From contig JAIWOB010000111.1 in the NCBI GenBank assembly GCA_020217065.1, positions 1 to 10,000 on the forward strand: a DNA stretch of 10,000 nt, read 5' to 3'. This stretch comes from Chloroflexota bacterium. GTDB taxonomy: Bacteria; Chloroflexota; Anaerolineae; Anaerolineales; Villigracilaceae. Position numbers and translations under genes: made by a program. The notes beneath the pieces were generated by a model. The model saw only the letters and a program-made list of their open reading frames with translations, had not been told where the DNA came from and made no database searches. Shown piece by piece: positions 1 to 6,620 of the stretch; the stretch's first letter is position 1, and each line of letters starts with the position of its first letter.

Positions 1-353
1 GCGGCGGCAATTCGCGGGTCATCCTGTGCGAGCGCGGCATTCGCACCTTCGAGACCTCCACGCGCAACACCACCGACATCAACGCCATCCCCGTCCTCAA
101 AAAATTGACTCACCTTCCCGTCATTCTCGACCCTTCCCACTCCACCGGCGACGCCGAGTTCGTCGCCGCCGTCGCCAAAGCGGGAATCGCCGCAGGCGCC
201 GATGGGCTCATCGTCGAGGTTCATCAAGACCCGCCGCGCGCCATCTCCGACGGAAAACAATCGCTGACGCCCAAAGCCTTTGCGGAAATGGTCCAACAGG
301 TGAAAGCGGTCGCCGAAGCGGTGAACAGAAAATTCGCGAACGGAAAATCGTAA
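1..353 (+). CDS. aroF: 3-deoxy-7-phosphoheptulonate (DAHP) synthase, 3' end only
   Basis: This is the C-terminal ~116 residues of a DAHP synthase; the 5' part lies left of the window and the reading frame enters at base 3. The enzyme condenses phosphoenolpyruvate with erythrose-4-phosphate, the first step of the shikimate pathway, in the cytoplasm. The visible part carries [10 protein letters not shown] (bases ~24-53), the DPSHSTG metal/phosphate loop (~129-149) and an [17 protein letters not shown] stretch (~216-266). These are typical of the type I-beta family (Thermotoga/Bacillus-like AroF; related KDO-8-phosphate synthases differ here). The stop TAA at 351-353 is 16 bases before tyrA, so it is the first visible gene of the aro operon. 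Any N-terminal ferredoxin-like or fused chorismate mutase regulatory domain would lie outside the window, so feedback control cannot be judged. The family call is firm; the sub-family call is likely. Confidence 0.93.
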   Translation, partial: GGNSRVILCERGIRTFETSTRNTTDINAIPVLKKLTHLPVILDPSHSTGDAEFVAAVAKAGIAAGADGLIVEVHQDPPRAISDGKQSLTPKAFAEMVQQVKAVAEAVNRKFANGKS

Positions 354-369
354 TTCCCATTTCTTCAAC

Positions 370-1227
370 ATGGACGGCTCAGACTTTACCCTATCCAAAT
401 CGCGCATTGCAATTATTGGGCTTGGCTTGATGGGCGGCTCGCTGGCGCTCGCTTTGCGCGGAAAGTGCGCCGCTTTATATGGAATTGACGCCGATTCCGC
501 CGTCCTCGAACTTGCCCTCTCGCAGCGCATTGTGGACGCCGTTTCGACCGACCCCGCCGCCCTCCTACCCAAATCCGATTTCGTCGTCCTTTCGACGCCC
601 GTTCCCGCAATTTTGACCCTGCTGGAACGCCTGCCGTCGCTGACTCAAAGCCCGTGCGTCGTCATGGATTTAGGCTCAACCAAAGCGCAAGTGGTCGAAG
701 CCATGTCTCAACTCCCCGCGAACTTCGACCCCATCGGCGGTCACCCCATCTGCGGCAAGGAGAAACTTTCGTTAGCCAACGCCGAGCGCACGCTCTATTA
801 CGCCGCGCCGTTTCTGCTTACGCCGTTGCGGAGAACGTCTCCGCGCGCTCTTTCCGCCGCGCGGCAAGTCATCGGCGCAATTGGGGCAAAAGAAAAAACG
901 CTCGACGCAACCGAACATGACCGCGTTCTTGCCTGCACAAGCCACCTGCCCTTTTTAATTTCTTCCGCGCTGGCGTTATCCACCCCCGAAGACGCCGCGC
1001 CGTTTGTTGGACCCGGTTTCAAATCCGCCAGCCGCCTTGCTGGAACGCCATCCTCGATGATGTTGGGAGTCCTTCAATCCAACCGCGAGAATGTCTTGAA
1101 CGCGCTTGACAAAATGCAAGACGAACTCGCGCGAATCGAATCCGCATTGCGCGAGAACGATGTTGAAAAATTAGAATCGCTCTTGGGAAACGCGCAAGAA
1201 AAATACCGAAAATTTATCCAACCGTGA
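370..1227 (+). CDS. tyrA: Prephenate/arogenate dehydrogenase, TyrA family
   Basis: A 285-residue NAD(P)-dependent dehydrogenase that oxidatively decarboxylates prephenate (or arogenate) toward tyrosine. The N-terminal Rossmann fold starts with GLGLMGGS (residues 17-24), followed by an acidic residue after the second strand (D40) and DLGSTK (100-105). The second half has GGHPICG (123-129), whose H125 matches the catalytic histidine of Aquifex TyrA. It then has EHD (182-184), SHLPF (191-195), and a FKSASRLAG segment carrying the arginine expected to bind the substrate carboxylate. A long helical C-terminus completes the dimerisation domain. There is no ACT domain and no chorismate mutase fusion, so any tyrosine inhibition would have to act at the active site. 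Whether prephenate or arogenate is preferred cannot be read from sequence alone. ATG at 370 lacks a clear Shine-Dalgarno sequence; it follows aroF by 16 bases, suggesting coupled expression. Confidence 0.93.
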   Translation: MDGSDFTLSKSRIAIIGLGLMGGSLALALRGKCAALYGIDADSAVLELALSQRIVDAVSTDPAALLPKSDFVVLSTPVPAILTLLERLPSLTQSPCVVMDLGSTKAQVVEAMSQLPANFDPIGGHPICGKEKLSLANAERTLYYAAPFLLTPLRRTSPRALSAARQVIGAIGAKEKTLDATEHDRVLACTSHLPFLISSALALSTPEDAAPFVGPGFKSASRLAGTPSSMMLGVLQSNRENVLNALDKMQDELARIESALRENDVEKLESLLGNAQEKYRKFIQP

Positions 1228-1248
1228 TAATTTATCTTTCGCCGTTTT

Positions 1249-2565
1249 ATGAAAATCGCCCCCATTCTTCGCCCGCTTAATGCCGTCGTTCGAGCGCCGG
1301 GGTCAAAATCGCTGACCAACCGCGCCTTGTTAATTTCCGCGCTGGCAAACGGAGAAACGCGCCTCGCCAACGCCCTTTTCTCGGACGATTCAATCTATTT
1401 CGCCCAAGCCCTGCAAACGCTGGGGTTCGACGTGCGGCTGGACGAAGCCAGCCAGGAAATGACCGTAAAAGGGCTGGGCGGAAAAATCCCCGCATCGAAA
1501 GCGGAGTTGTTCATCGGCAACGCCGGCACCGCGGCGAGATTTTTATCCGCCTTTCTGACTCTGGGGCGCGGCGAATATATCCTCGACGGCGATTCGCGCA
1601 TGAGGCAAAGACCGATTGGCGATTTGATTGATTCTTTGTCCGAACTTGGAGCGAACGTTCGTCCGCTTCTGAGTTCGGATTTTGGAATCCCAAATTCCCA
1701 AATATGCCCGCCGCTGCGAATCGCCGCTTCCGGTTTGCGCGGAGGAAAAACAAAAATCGCAGGCGGGATTTCGTCCCAGTTTTTATCCGCGCTGCTCATG
1801 GTCGCGCCTTACGCCCAGTCGCCCGTTGAAATCGAAGTCGCCGGCGAGCTTAACTCCAAACCTTACGTAGATATGACCGCCGCCGTCATGAAAGATTTTG
1901 GCGTTGAAATCCGCCGCAGCGGCTATCAACGGTTTTCCGTTCCAGTCGCGCATTACCGCCCTCCAACGCTCCCTTATCGCATCGAGTCCGACGCCTCGGC
2001 GGCTTCTTACTTTTTCGCCGCCCCAGCCGTCTGCGGCGGGACGGTCAAGGTGGAAAACATCTCCCGCAAATCCAAGCAAGGCGACGTTCGGTTTTTGGAG
2101 GTTTTGCAAAAAATGGGCTGCGCCGTGACCGAAGAGGAAAACTCCATCGCCGTTCATTGCCCGCCGGGGACGCCCATTACCGGCGTGGACATGGATATGC
2201 GCGACATTCCCGACACGGCGCAAACCCTGGCGGCGATTGCGCCCTTCGCCTCCTCTCCCACGCGCATTCGCGGCATCGCTTCCGCCCGCGTCAAAGAAAC
2301 CGACCGCATTCACGCAACCTGCGCGGAACTTTCGCGCCTGGGCGTTAAAGTCGAAGAACGCCCCGACGGCATGACCATCTATCCGGCTTTCAAAGGTCAA
2401 TCGTCGCTCTCCGAGCCTGTCAGCGTTCAGACCTATAACGACCACCGTATGGCGATGGCGTTTTCTTTGATTGGATTAAGGCTTGACGGCGTAATTATCG
2501 AAAACCCTTCCTGCGTATCCAAAACCTTTCCAAATTTCTTTGAAGTATTGGAATCGCTACGGTGA
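1249..2565 (+). CDS. aroA: 3-phosphoshikimate 1-carboxyvinyltransferase (EPSP synthase)
   Basis: A 438-residue enzyme transferring the enolpyruvyl group of phosphoenolpyruvate to shikimate-3-phosphate, the sixth step to chorismate and the glyphosate target. Motifs in order: PGSKSLTNRA (17-26, catalytic lysine K20), GNAGTAARF (90-98), RMRQRPIGD (117-125), SSQ (175-177, shikimate-3-phosphate binding), SKPYVDMT (203-210), IPD with D322 (E. coli D313), VKETDR with K349/E350 (E. coli K340/E341), NDHRMAM (397-403) and SKTFP with K425 (E. coli K411). All catalytic residues expected from E. coli are present. F98 falls where E. coli has P101, a position linked to glyphosate sensitivity. The start ATG lies 21 bases after tyrA with no obvious ribosome-binding site. 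The stop overlaps a possible GTG start of aroE. Confidence 0.97.
   Translation: MKIAPILRPLNAVVRAPGSKSLTNRALLISALANGETRLANALFSDDSIYFAQALQTLGFDVRLDEASQEMTVKGLGGKIPASKAELFIGNAGTAARFLSAFLTLGRGEYILDGDSRMRQRPIGDLIDSLSELGANVRPLLSSDFGIPNSQICPPLRIAASGLRGGKTKIAGGISSQFLSALLMVAPYAQSPVEIEVAGELNSKPYVDMTAAVMKDFGVEIRRSGYQRFSVPVAHYRPPTLPYRIESDASAASYFFAAPAVCGGTVKVENISRKSKQGDVRFLEVLQKMGCAVTEEENSIAVHCPPGTPITGVDMDMRDIPDTAQTLAAIAPFASSPTRIRGIASARVKETDRIHATCAELSRLGVKVEERPDGMTIYPAFKGQSSLSEPVSVQTYNDHRMAMAFSLIGLRLDGVIIENPSCVSKTFPNFFEVLESLR
2561..2565 (+). promoter_or_regulatory. Ribosome-binding site deciding the aroE start
   Basis: GGTGA, overlapping the aroA stop codon, lies five bases before ATG 2571. It favours that start over the GTG at 2562, which is inside this element. 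Confidence 0.5.
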
Positions 2566-2570
2566 TTTTC

Positions 2571-3434
2571 ATGACAAAGAATCCGTCTTTCCCCGCTTCT
2601 TCTTCATTTTTTCAATTGGGTCTCATCGGCTACCCTCTCGAACATTCGCTCTCGCCTAAAATTCACGCCGCCGCGCTCAAAGCCTGCGGATTAAGCGGCG
2701 GCTACGCCCTGTTTGCCATCCCCCCCCAAGACTCGCAAGGGTTGAAAGACTTAATCGCCCGCGTCCGCGCAAGAGAAATTCACGGTCTCAACGTCACCAT
2801 TCCGCACAAACAAAGCGTCATTGAGTTTATGGATGAACTTACGCCCACCGCCAAAGCCATCGGCGCGGCAAACACGATTTATCTGCGCGAAAACAAATTA
2901 ATTGGAGAGAACACCGACGCGGCGGGTTTTTTGGCGGACTTGAAGAAATTTACGGACGGTAAAAAATTGGCGTATGGAAAGTCGGCTCTGGTTTTGGGAG
3001 CGGGCGGCGCCGCGCGGGCGGTGGTCTACGCTTTATTGCGCGGCGGATGGAATATCGCCCTAGCGGCGCGAAGGGTGGAGCAAGCGCAAGAACTTGCCAA
3101 TTCGTTTGAGAACGAGACCATAAAAGTTATAAATTACGCCGAACTACAGCCTTTCGGCTTCGACCTGTTGGTAAACGCAACTCCTGTGGGAATGTCGCCC
3201 AAGGTGGACGATTCCCCCTTACCCGGAAAATTTTCGCTGAATAAAGATACAATGGTTTACGATTTGGTTTACAACCCGCGCCAAACAAGACTTGCGCGCG
3301 AAGCCCAGGCGCAGGGATGTTCCGCCGCAACGGGACTTGGGATGCTGATTGAACAAGCGGCGCTTGCGTTTGAGATTTGGACAGGCTGCGTCCCGCCGCG
3401 CCCGGCGCTTTGGCAATCCATCCGCGATGTTTAA
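2571..3434 (+). CDS. aroE: Shikimate dehydrogenase (NADP+)
   Basis: A 287-residue enzyme reducing 3-dehydroshikimate to shikimate with NADPH. It shows the shikimate-binding GYPLEHSLSP (20-29), NVTIPHK with catalytic lysine K80 (74-80), GAANT (98-102), ENTD with catalytic D116, the nucleotide loop GAGGAA (143-148), a NATPVGMSP segment, and a C-terminal GMLIEQAALAFEIWTG helix. All are standard for AroE, and the length is normal. I chose ATG 2571 because GGTGA at 2561-2565 precedes it by five bases. The alternative GTG at 2562 overlaps the aroA stop (GTGA) and would add three residues. An eight-C run at 2720-2727 sits in the N-terminal domain but the frame is intact. The next gene starts 17 bases later. 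Quinate/shikimate dehydrogenases of the YdiB type share this fold, but the operon context supports AroE. Confidence 0.95.
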   Translation: MTKNPSFPASSSFFQLGLIGYPLEHSLSPKIHAAALKACGLSGGYALFAIPPQDSQGLKDLIARVRAREIHGLNVTIPHKQSVIEFMDELTPTAKAIGAANTIYLRENKLIGENTDAAGFLADLKKFTDGKKLAYGKSALVLGAGGAARAVVYALLRGGWNIALAARRVEQAQELANSFENETIKVINYAELQPFGFDLLVNATPVGMSPKVDDSPLPGKFSLNKDTMVYDLVYNPRQTRLAREAQAQGCSAATGLGMLIEQAALAFEIWTGCVPPRPALWQSIRDV

Positions 3435-3439
3435 CTATT

Positions 3440-3443
3440 GGAG
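3440..3443 (+). promoter_or_regulatory. Ribosome-binding site of aroC
   Basis: GGAG in the 17-base aroE-aroC gap, eight bases before ATG 3452. It is one of only two clear Shine-Dalgarno sites in the operon. Confidence 0.65.
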
Positions 3444-3451
3444 ACCGATAA

Positions 3452-4636
3452 ATGCCCTTACGCTTCCTCACCGCCGGCGAATCTCATGGACCTTCTCTCG
3501 TCGCCATCCTCGAAGGAATCCCCGCCGGCTTATCTATCGCGCCCGACATCATCAATCAAGAACTCGCCCGCCGCCAGCGGGGATACGGCTCAGGCGGACG
3601 CATGAAAATCGAAACCGACGTCGTTCAAATTCTGGGCGGCGTCATGGGCGGGGAAACCACCGGCGCGCCGATTGCTTTGCTGGTGCAAAACGACGACCAC
3701 GTCAAGTGGAAAGGAAAAGCCGTCGAGCCGATGACCGCCCCGCGCCCCGGTCATGCCGACTTGACAGGCGCGCTCAAATACGGTTACCGCGATTTACGTC
3801 CCGCGCTGGAACGCGCCTCCGCTCGTGAGACAACCATGCGCGTCGCGGTTGGCGCGATATGCAAACGTTTCCTCGCCCAATTTGGAATCGTCGTCGGCGG
3901 ATACGTCGTATCCATCGGCGAAGTTCAAGCCGAATTGGGGGATATGGCTTACGAAGAGCGTTTTCTTCGCGCGGAAGAATCCGATGTGCGCTGCCCAATC
4001 GAAACGGCGGCGCGGCAAATGCGCGCGGAAATTGAAAAAACCATGCGTGGAAAAGATACGCTGGGCGGCGCGCTGGAAATCGCCGCCTTGAACGTTCCCC
4101 CCGGACTGGGAAGTTTTGTTCAATGGGACAAACGCCTCGACGCAAAACTCGCTTTTGCCGTCATGTCGGTCCAAGCCATTAAAGGCGTGGAAATCGGCGA
4201 AGCGTTTGAAAACGCGAAACGTTTTGGAACGCAAGCGCACGACCCGATACAAATTCAAAATTCAGAATCCCAAATTCGGAAGTTGCGGCGTTCAACCAAT
4301 CGCGCCGGCGGCGTTGAAGGCGGAATCAGCAACGGGCAGCCCATTGTCATCCGCGCGGCGATGAAACCCATCGCCACCACGTTGACCCCCCAGCAAACGG
4401 TGGACCTCGCCGCAGGCGCAAACGCGCCCACAAAATACGAACGCTCCGACTTCTGCCCAGTTCCGCGCGCCGTTCCTATTCTCGAAGCGATGACCGCCTT
4501 TGTCCTCGCCGACGCCCTGCTCGAAAAACTAGGCGGCGATTCGATGAACGAAATCAAACCCCGTTTCGAAGCGTTACGCCAAGCCGCGCTCGAAGAACTG
4601 CCCATGGATAACGCGCCGCGCGTTTTTTGGGAATGA
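3452..4636 (+). CDS. aroC: Chorismate synthase
   Basis: A 394-residue, reduced-FMN-dependent enzyme that eliminates phosphate from EPSP to give chorismate, the last shared step. Signature 1 GESHG (9-13) includes catalytic H12; signature 2 PRPGHAD (97-103) includes H101, followed by ERASARETTMR. Signature 3 is the GGISNG...MKPIATT stretch preceded by TNRAGG, and the C-terminal SDFCPVPRAVPILEAM segment is also typical. The segment RRQRGYGSGGRM (40-51) differs from the usual GYGRG form: a serine, S47, occupies a position that is normally an EPSP-binding arginine (R45 in the Streptococcus enzyme, from memory). The segment just before TNRAGG is encoded by an AT-rich stretch (about 4248-4278) unlike its surroundings, but the family allows variation there. 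ATG 3452 is preceded by GGAG at 3440-3443. Confidence 0.96.
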   Translation: MPLRFLTAGESHGPSLVAILEGIPAGLSIAPDIINQELARRQRGYGSGGRMKIETDVVQILGGVMGGETTGAPIALLVQNDDHVKWKGKAVEPMTAPRPGHADLTGALKYGYRDLRPALERASARETTMRVAVGAICKRFLAQFGIVVGGYVVSIGEVQAELGDMAYEERFLRAEESDVRCPIETAARQMRAEIEKTMRGKDTLGGALEIAALNVPPGLGSFVQWDKRLDAKLAFAVMSVQAIKGVEIGEAFENAKRFGTQAHDPIQIQNSESQIRKLRRSTNRAGGVEGGISNGQPIVIRAAMKPIATTLTPQQTVDLAAGANAPTKYERSDFCPVPRAVPILEAMTAFVLADALLEKLGGDSMNEIKPRFEALRQAALEELPMDNAPRVFWE

Positions 4637-4664
4637 CCTTCGCTGACCGATTACAAACCGAACC

Positions 4665-6164
4665 ATGACTCACATCTTTCTTTACGGACCTCCCGGCGCA
4701 GGCAAATCCACCCTCGGAAATCTGCTGGCGCGGAATCTCAATCTTCCGTTCGTTGACCTTGACCGCGTCGTCGAAGAAAACGCCGGCGTGACGATTCAGA
4801 ATATAATGGAACAAAGGGGCGAAACCGCTTTCCGCGACCTCGAAACCGCCGCATTAAAAAACGTCCTCCATCAAAGCCCGTCTGTGATTGCGCTGGGAGG
4901 CGGCGCGCTGCTCCGCGACGAAAACCGCGCGCTTGCCGAATCGCAGGGGCGGGTGATTCTGCTCATGGCGGAGTTGGACACGCTGCTGCAAAGATTACAA
5001 AACGATTCAAACGAACGTCCTTTGCTGGCGGGCGGCTTGCGCGACAAGTTAAAATCTTTGCTTGAAAAACGCGGCGCGCATTATCGTTCCTTTCCCTTGA
5101 TAATTTATGTGGACGGAAAAACTCCTGAACAAAACGCGTATCGCGCGCAGGTCGCGCTCGGCAGGCATCGCCTCTCGGCAATGGGGGAATATGACGTAAT
5201 TGTCGGGCCGGTTGCCAGCCTGCCCCGCGCAAACTTAATCGTCACGGATGAAAATGTCGCGAAATTTCATCTCGAAAAAATTCAATCTTTCCTGAACGTC
5301 CAGCCGGTCATCCTCCCCGCCGGCGAAGAACACAAAAACCTTGAAACGATTTCCGCCTTATGGAAAGCCTTCCTCCAAAACGGTCTTGACAGAAAAAGCG
5401 CGGTCATCGCGTTGGGCGGCGGCGTCGTTACGGATATGGTCGGTTTCGCCGCCGCAACCTACATGCGCGGCATGGATTGGATTGCCATGCCGACCACGCT
5501 GCTCGGCATGGCGGACGCCGCTCTGGGCGGCAAGACAGGATTCGATTTGCCCGAAGGCAAAAACCTCATCGGCGCGTTTCACCCGCCCAAATTGGTTTGG
5601 GCTGACCCGCAATTCTTATCCACCTTGCCCGAACGCGAACTCGTCTCCGGCATGGCGGAAGCGGTCAAACATGGAATAATTTCCGACCCCGAATTGTTCG
5701 ACCTGTGCGCGCGGGGATTGGATTGGACAAAAGAAAACATCGAAACCGTCGTCAAACGCGCAATGGCGGTAAAAATCAAAATCATCGAAGAAGACCCCTA
5801 TGAAAAGGGATTCCGCGCCGCGTTGAACCTGGGACACACCGTTGGCCACGCCGTGGAACTGGTCAGCGGCTTCCGCCTGCGGCACGGCGAAGCGGTCGCA
5901 ATCGGCATGACGGTCGAGGCGCAATACGCGGAGCGGATTGGAGTTGCGAAACCGTCCACAGCGGAAAGAATCCGTCAAACGCTGGAGGCGCTCGATTTGC
6001 CGGCTCAAATTCCCCGGCAAATGCCGCGTGAAAAAATCGTTCAAGCGATGCGGATGGATAAGAAAAAGAACGCGAGAACGATTCGGTTCGCGCTGCCTGT
6101 GGAAATTGGCAAGGTCGAATTGGTTGACGTAACGGACGCGGAAGAAGTCGTCGGCGTTCGATAA
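4665..6164 (+). CDS. aroKB: Bifunctional shikimate kinase / 3-dehydroquinate synthase fusion
   Basis: A 499-residue fusion of two non-consecutive shikimate-pathway enzymes. Residues ~1-165 are shikimate kinase (shikimate + ATP to shikimate-3-phosphate): P-loop GPPGAGKST (8-16), DLD (31-33), R57 of RGETAFRDLE, GGG (78-80), lid arginine R118 in ERPLL, and a C-terminal R136 region. Residues ~175-499 are 3-dehydroquinate synthase (DAHP to 3-dehydroquinate, NAD- and metal-dependent): PAGEEHK (218-224), GGGVVTD (251-257), PTTLL (276-280), GGKTG (288-292), and metal ligands E332, H391 and H407, with H395 between them. The H391/H395/H407 spacing equals that of the Aspergillus enzyme (271/275/287). 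The junction is short with no internal ribosome-binding site. Such AroKB fusions are known, for example in Thermotoga. The start, 28 bases after aroC, has no clear Shine-Dalgarno sequence. Confidence 0.95.
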   Translation: MTHIFLYGPPGAGKSTLGNLLARNLNLPFVDLDRVVEENAGVTIQNIMEQRGETAFRDLETAALKNVLHQSPSVIALGGGALLRDENRALAESQGRVILLMAELDTLLQRLQNDSNERPLLAGGLRDKLKSLLEKRGAHYRSFPLIIYVDGKTPEQNAYRAQVALGRHRLSAMGEYDVIVGPVASLPRANLIVTDENVAKFHLEKIQSFLNVQPVILPAGEEHKNLETISALWKAFLQNGLDRKSAVIALGGGVVTDMVGFAAATYMRGMDWIAMPTTLLGMADAALGGKTGFDLPEGKNLIGAFHPPKLVWADPQFLSTLPERELVSGMAEAVKHGIISDPELFDLCARGLDWTKENIETVVKRAMAVKIKIIEEDPYEKGFRAALNLGHTVGHAVELVSGFRLRHGEAVAIGMTVEAQYAERIGVAKPSTAERIRQTLEALDLPAQIPRQMPREKIVQAMRMDKKKNARTIRFALPVEIGKVELVDVTDAEEVVGVR

Positions 6165-6176
6165 TATGCCGCCAGT

Positions 6177-6180
6177 GGAG
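6177..6180 (+). promoter_or_regulatory. Ribosome-binding site of aroQ
   Basis: GGAG in the 21-base aroKB-aroQ gap, five bases before ATG 6186. Confidence 0.7.
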
Positions 6181-6185
6181 AAACG

Positions 6186-6620
6186 ATGAAGATTTTGGTT
6201 TTACATGGTCCAAACTTAAACCTGCTGGGAAGCCGCGAACCCGAAATTTACGGCGCAATGACTCTCGACGACATCAACGAGAGATTGATTGCGCTGGGAA
6301 AGGAACTCGGCGTAGAAGTCGTGTGCCGGCAATCCAACCATGAAGGCGCGTTGATTGACGCGCTGCACGACGCGCGGACCTGGGCGGGCGGGGTGGTCTT
6401 CAACCCCGGCGGGTACACTCACACTTCGGTCGCCTTGCGCGACGCGATTAGCGCAATCGGCATCCCCGTGATTGAAGCGCATCTATCGAATGTATACGCC
6501 CGCGAAGAATTTCGCCATACGTCGTTAATATCGGCGGTTTGCAAGGGTAAAGTGACGGGCTTCGGGTGGCGGTCTTACGTGTTGGGACTGCGCGGTCTGG
6601 CGGATATAATCAAGACATGA
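6186..6620 (+). CDS. aroQ: 3-dehydroquinate dehydratase, type II
   Basis: A 144-residue type II dehydroquinase that dehydrates 3-dehydroquinate to 3-dehydroshikimate, normally as a dodecamer of flavodoxin-like subunits. The N-terminus has GPNLNLLG (8-15), R17 and catalytic Y22 in IYG; then QSNHEG (49-54), FNPGGYTHTSVALRDA (72-87, with N73 and H79), HLSN with catalytic H99, and R106 in the REEFRH segment. These match the Mycobacterium tuberculosis Y24/R19/N75/H81/H101/R108 set with constant spacing. Length is typical. It is unrelated to type I AroD. GGAG at 6177-6180 lies five bases before the ATG. The stop TGA overlaps the start of the following esterase gene (ATGA), indicating translational coupling. 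Confidence 0.97.
   Translation: MKILVLHGPNLNLLGSREPEIYGAMTLDDINERLIALGKELGVEVVCRQSNHEGALIDALHDARTWAGGVVFNPGGYTHTSVALRDAISAIGIPVIEAHLSNVYAREEFRHTSLISAVCKGKVTGFGWRSYVLGLRGLADIIKT

Noticed and set aside
1783..2445. A 220-codon open frame on the minus strand across aroA
   Set aside because: It lies wholly within a gene with all EPSP synthase motifs, and its low-complexity translation shows no family motif. Long antisense frames are expected in such GC-rich coding sequence.
3774..4258. Overlapping minus-strand frames across aroC
   Set aside because: They are shadows of a chorismate synthase with intact signatures; the translations are arginine-rich and have no recognisable domain.
1685..4277. 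GAATCCCAAATTC occurring at both 1685-1697 (aroA) and 4265-4277 (aroC)
   Set aside because: A 13-base match is about what chance allows in 10 kb (expected number near one), and both copies lie in frame in coding sequence. A genome-wide count would be needed to call a dispersed repeat.
5181..5190. Possible internal start for a separate 3-dehydroquinate synthase at M173 of the fusion
   Set aside because: No Shine-Dalgarno site precedes it and the frame runs through without a stop, so the fused product is the simpler reading.
6566..6616. Extension of the esterase to GTG 6566
   Set aside because: It would overlap aroQ by 55 bases and add residues not expected in the family. The ATGA overlap start at 6617 is the better choice.
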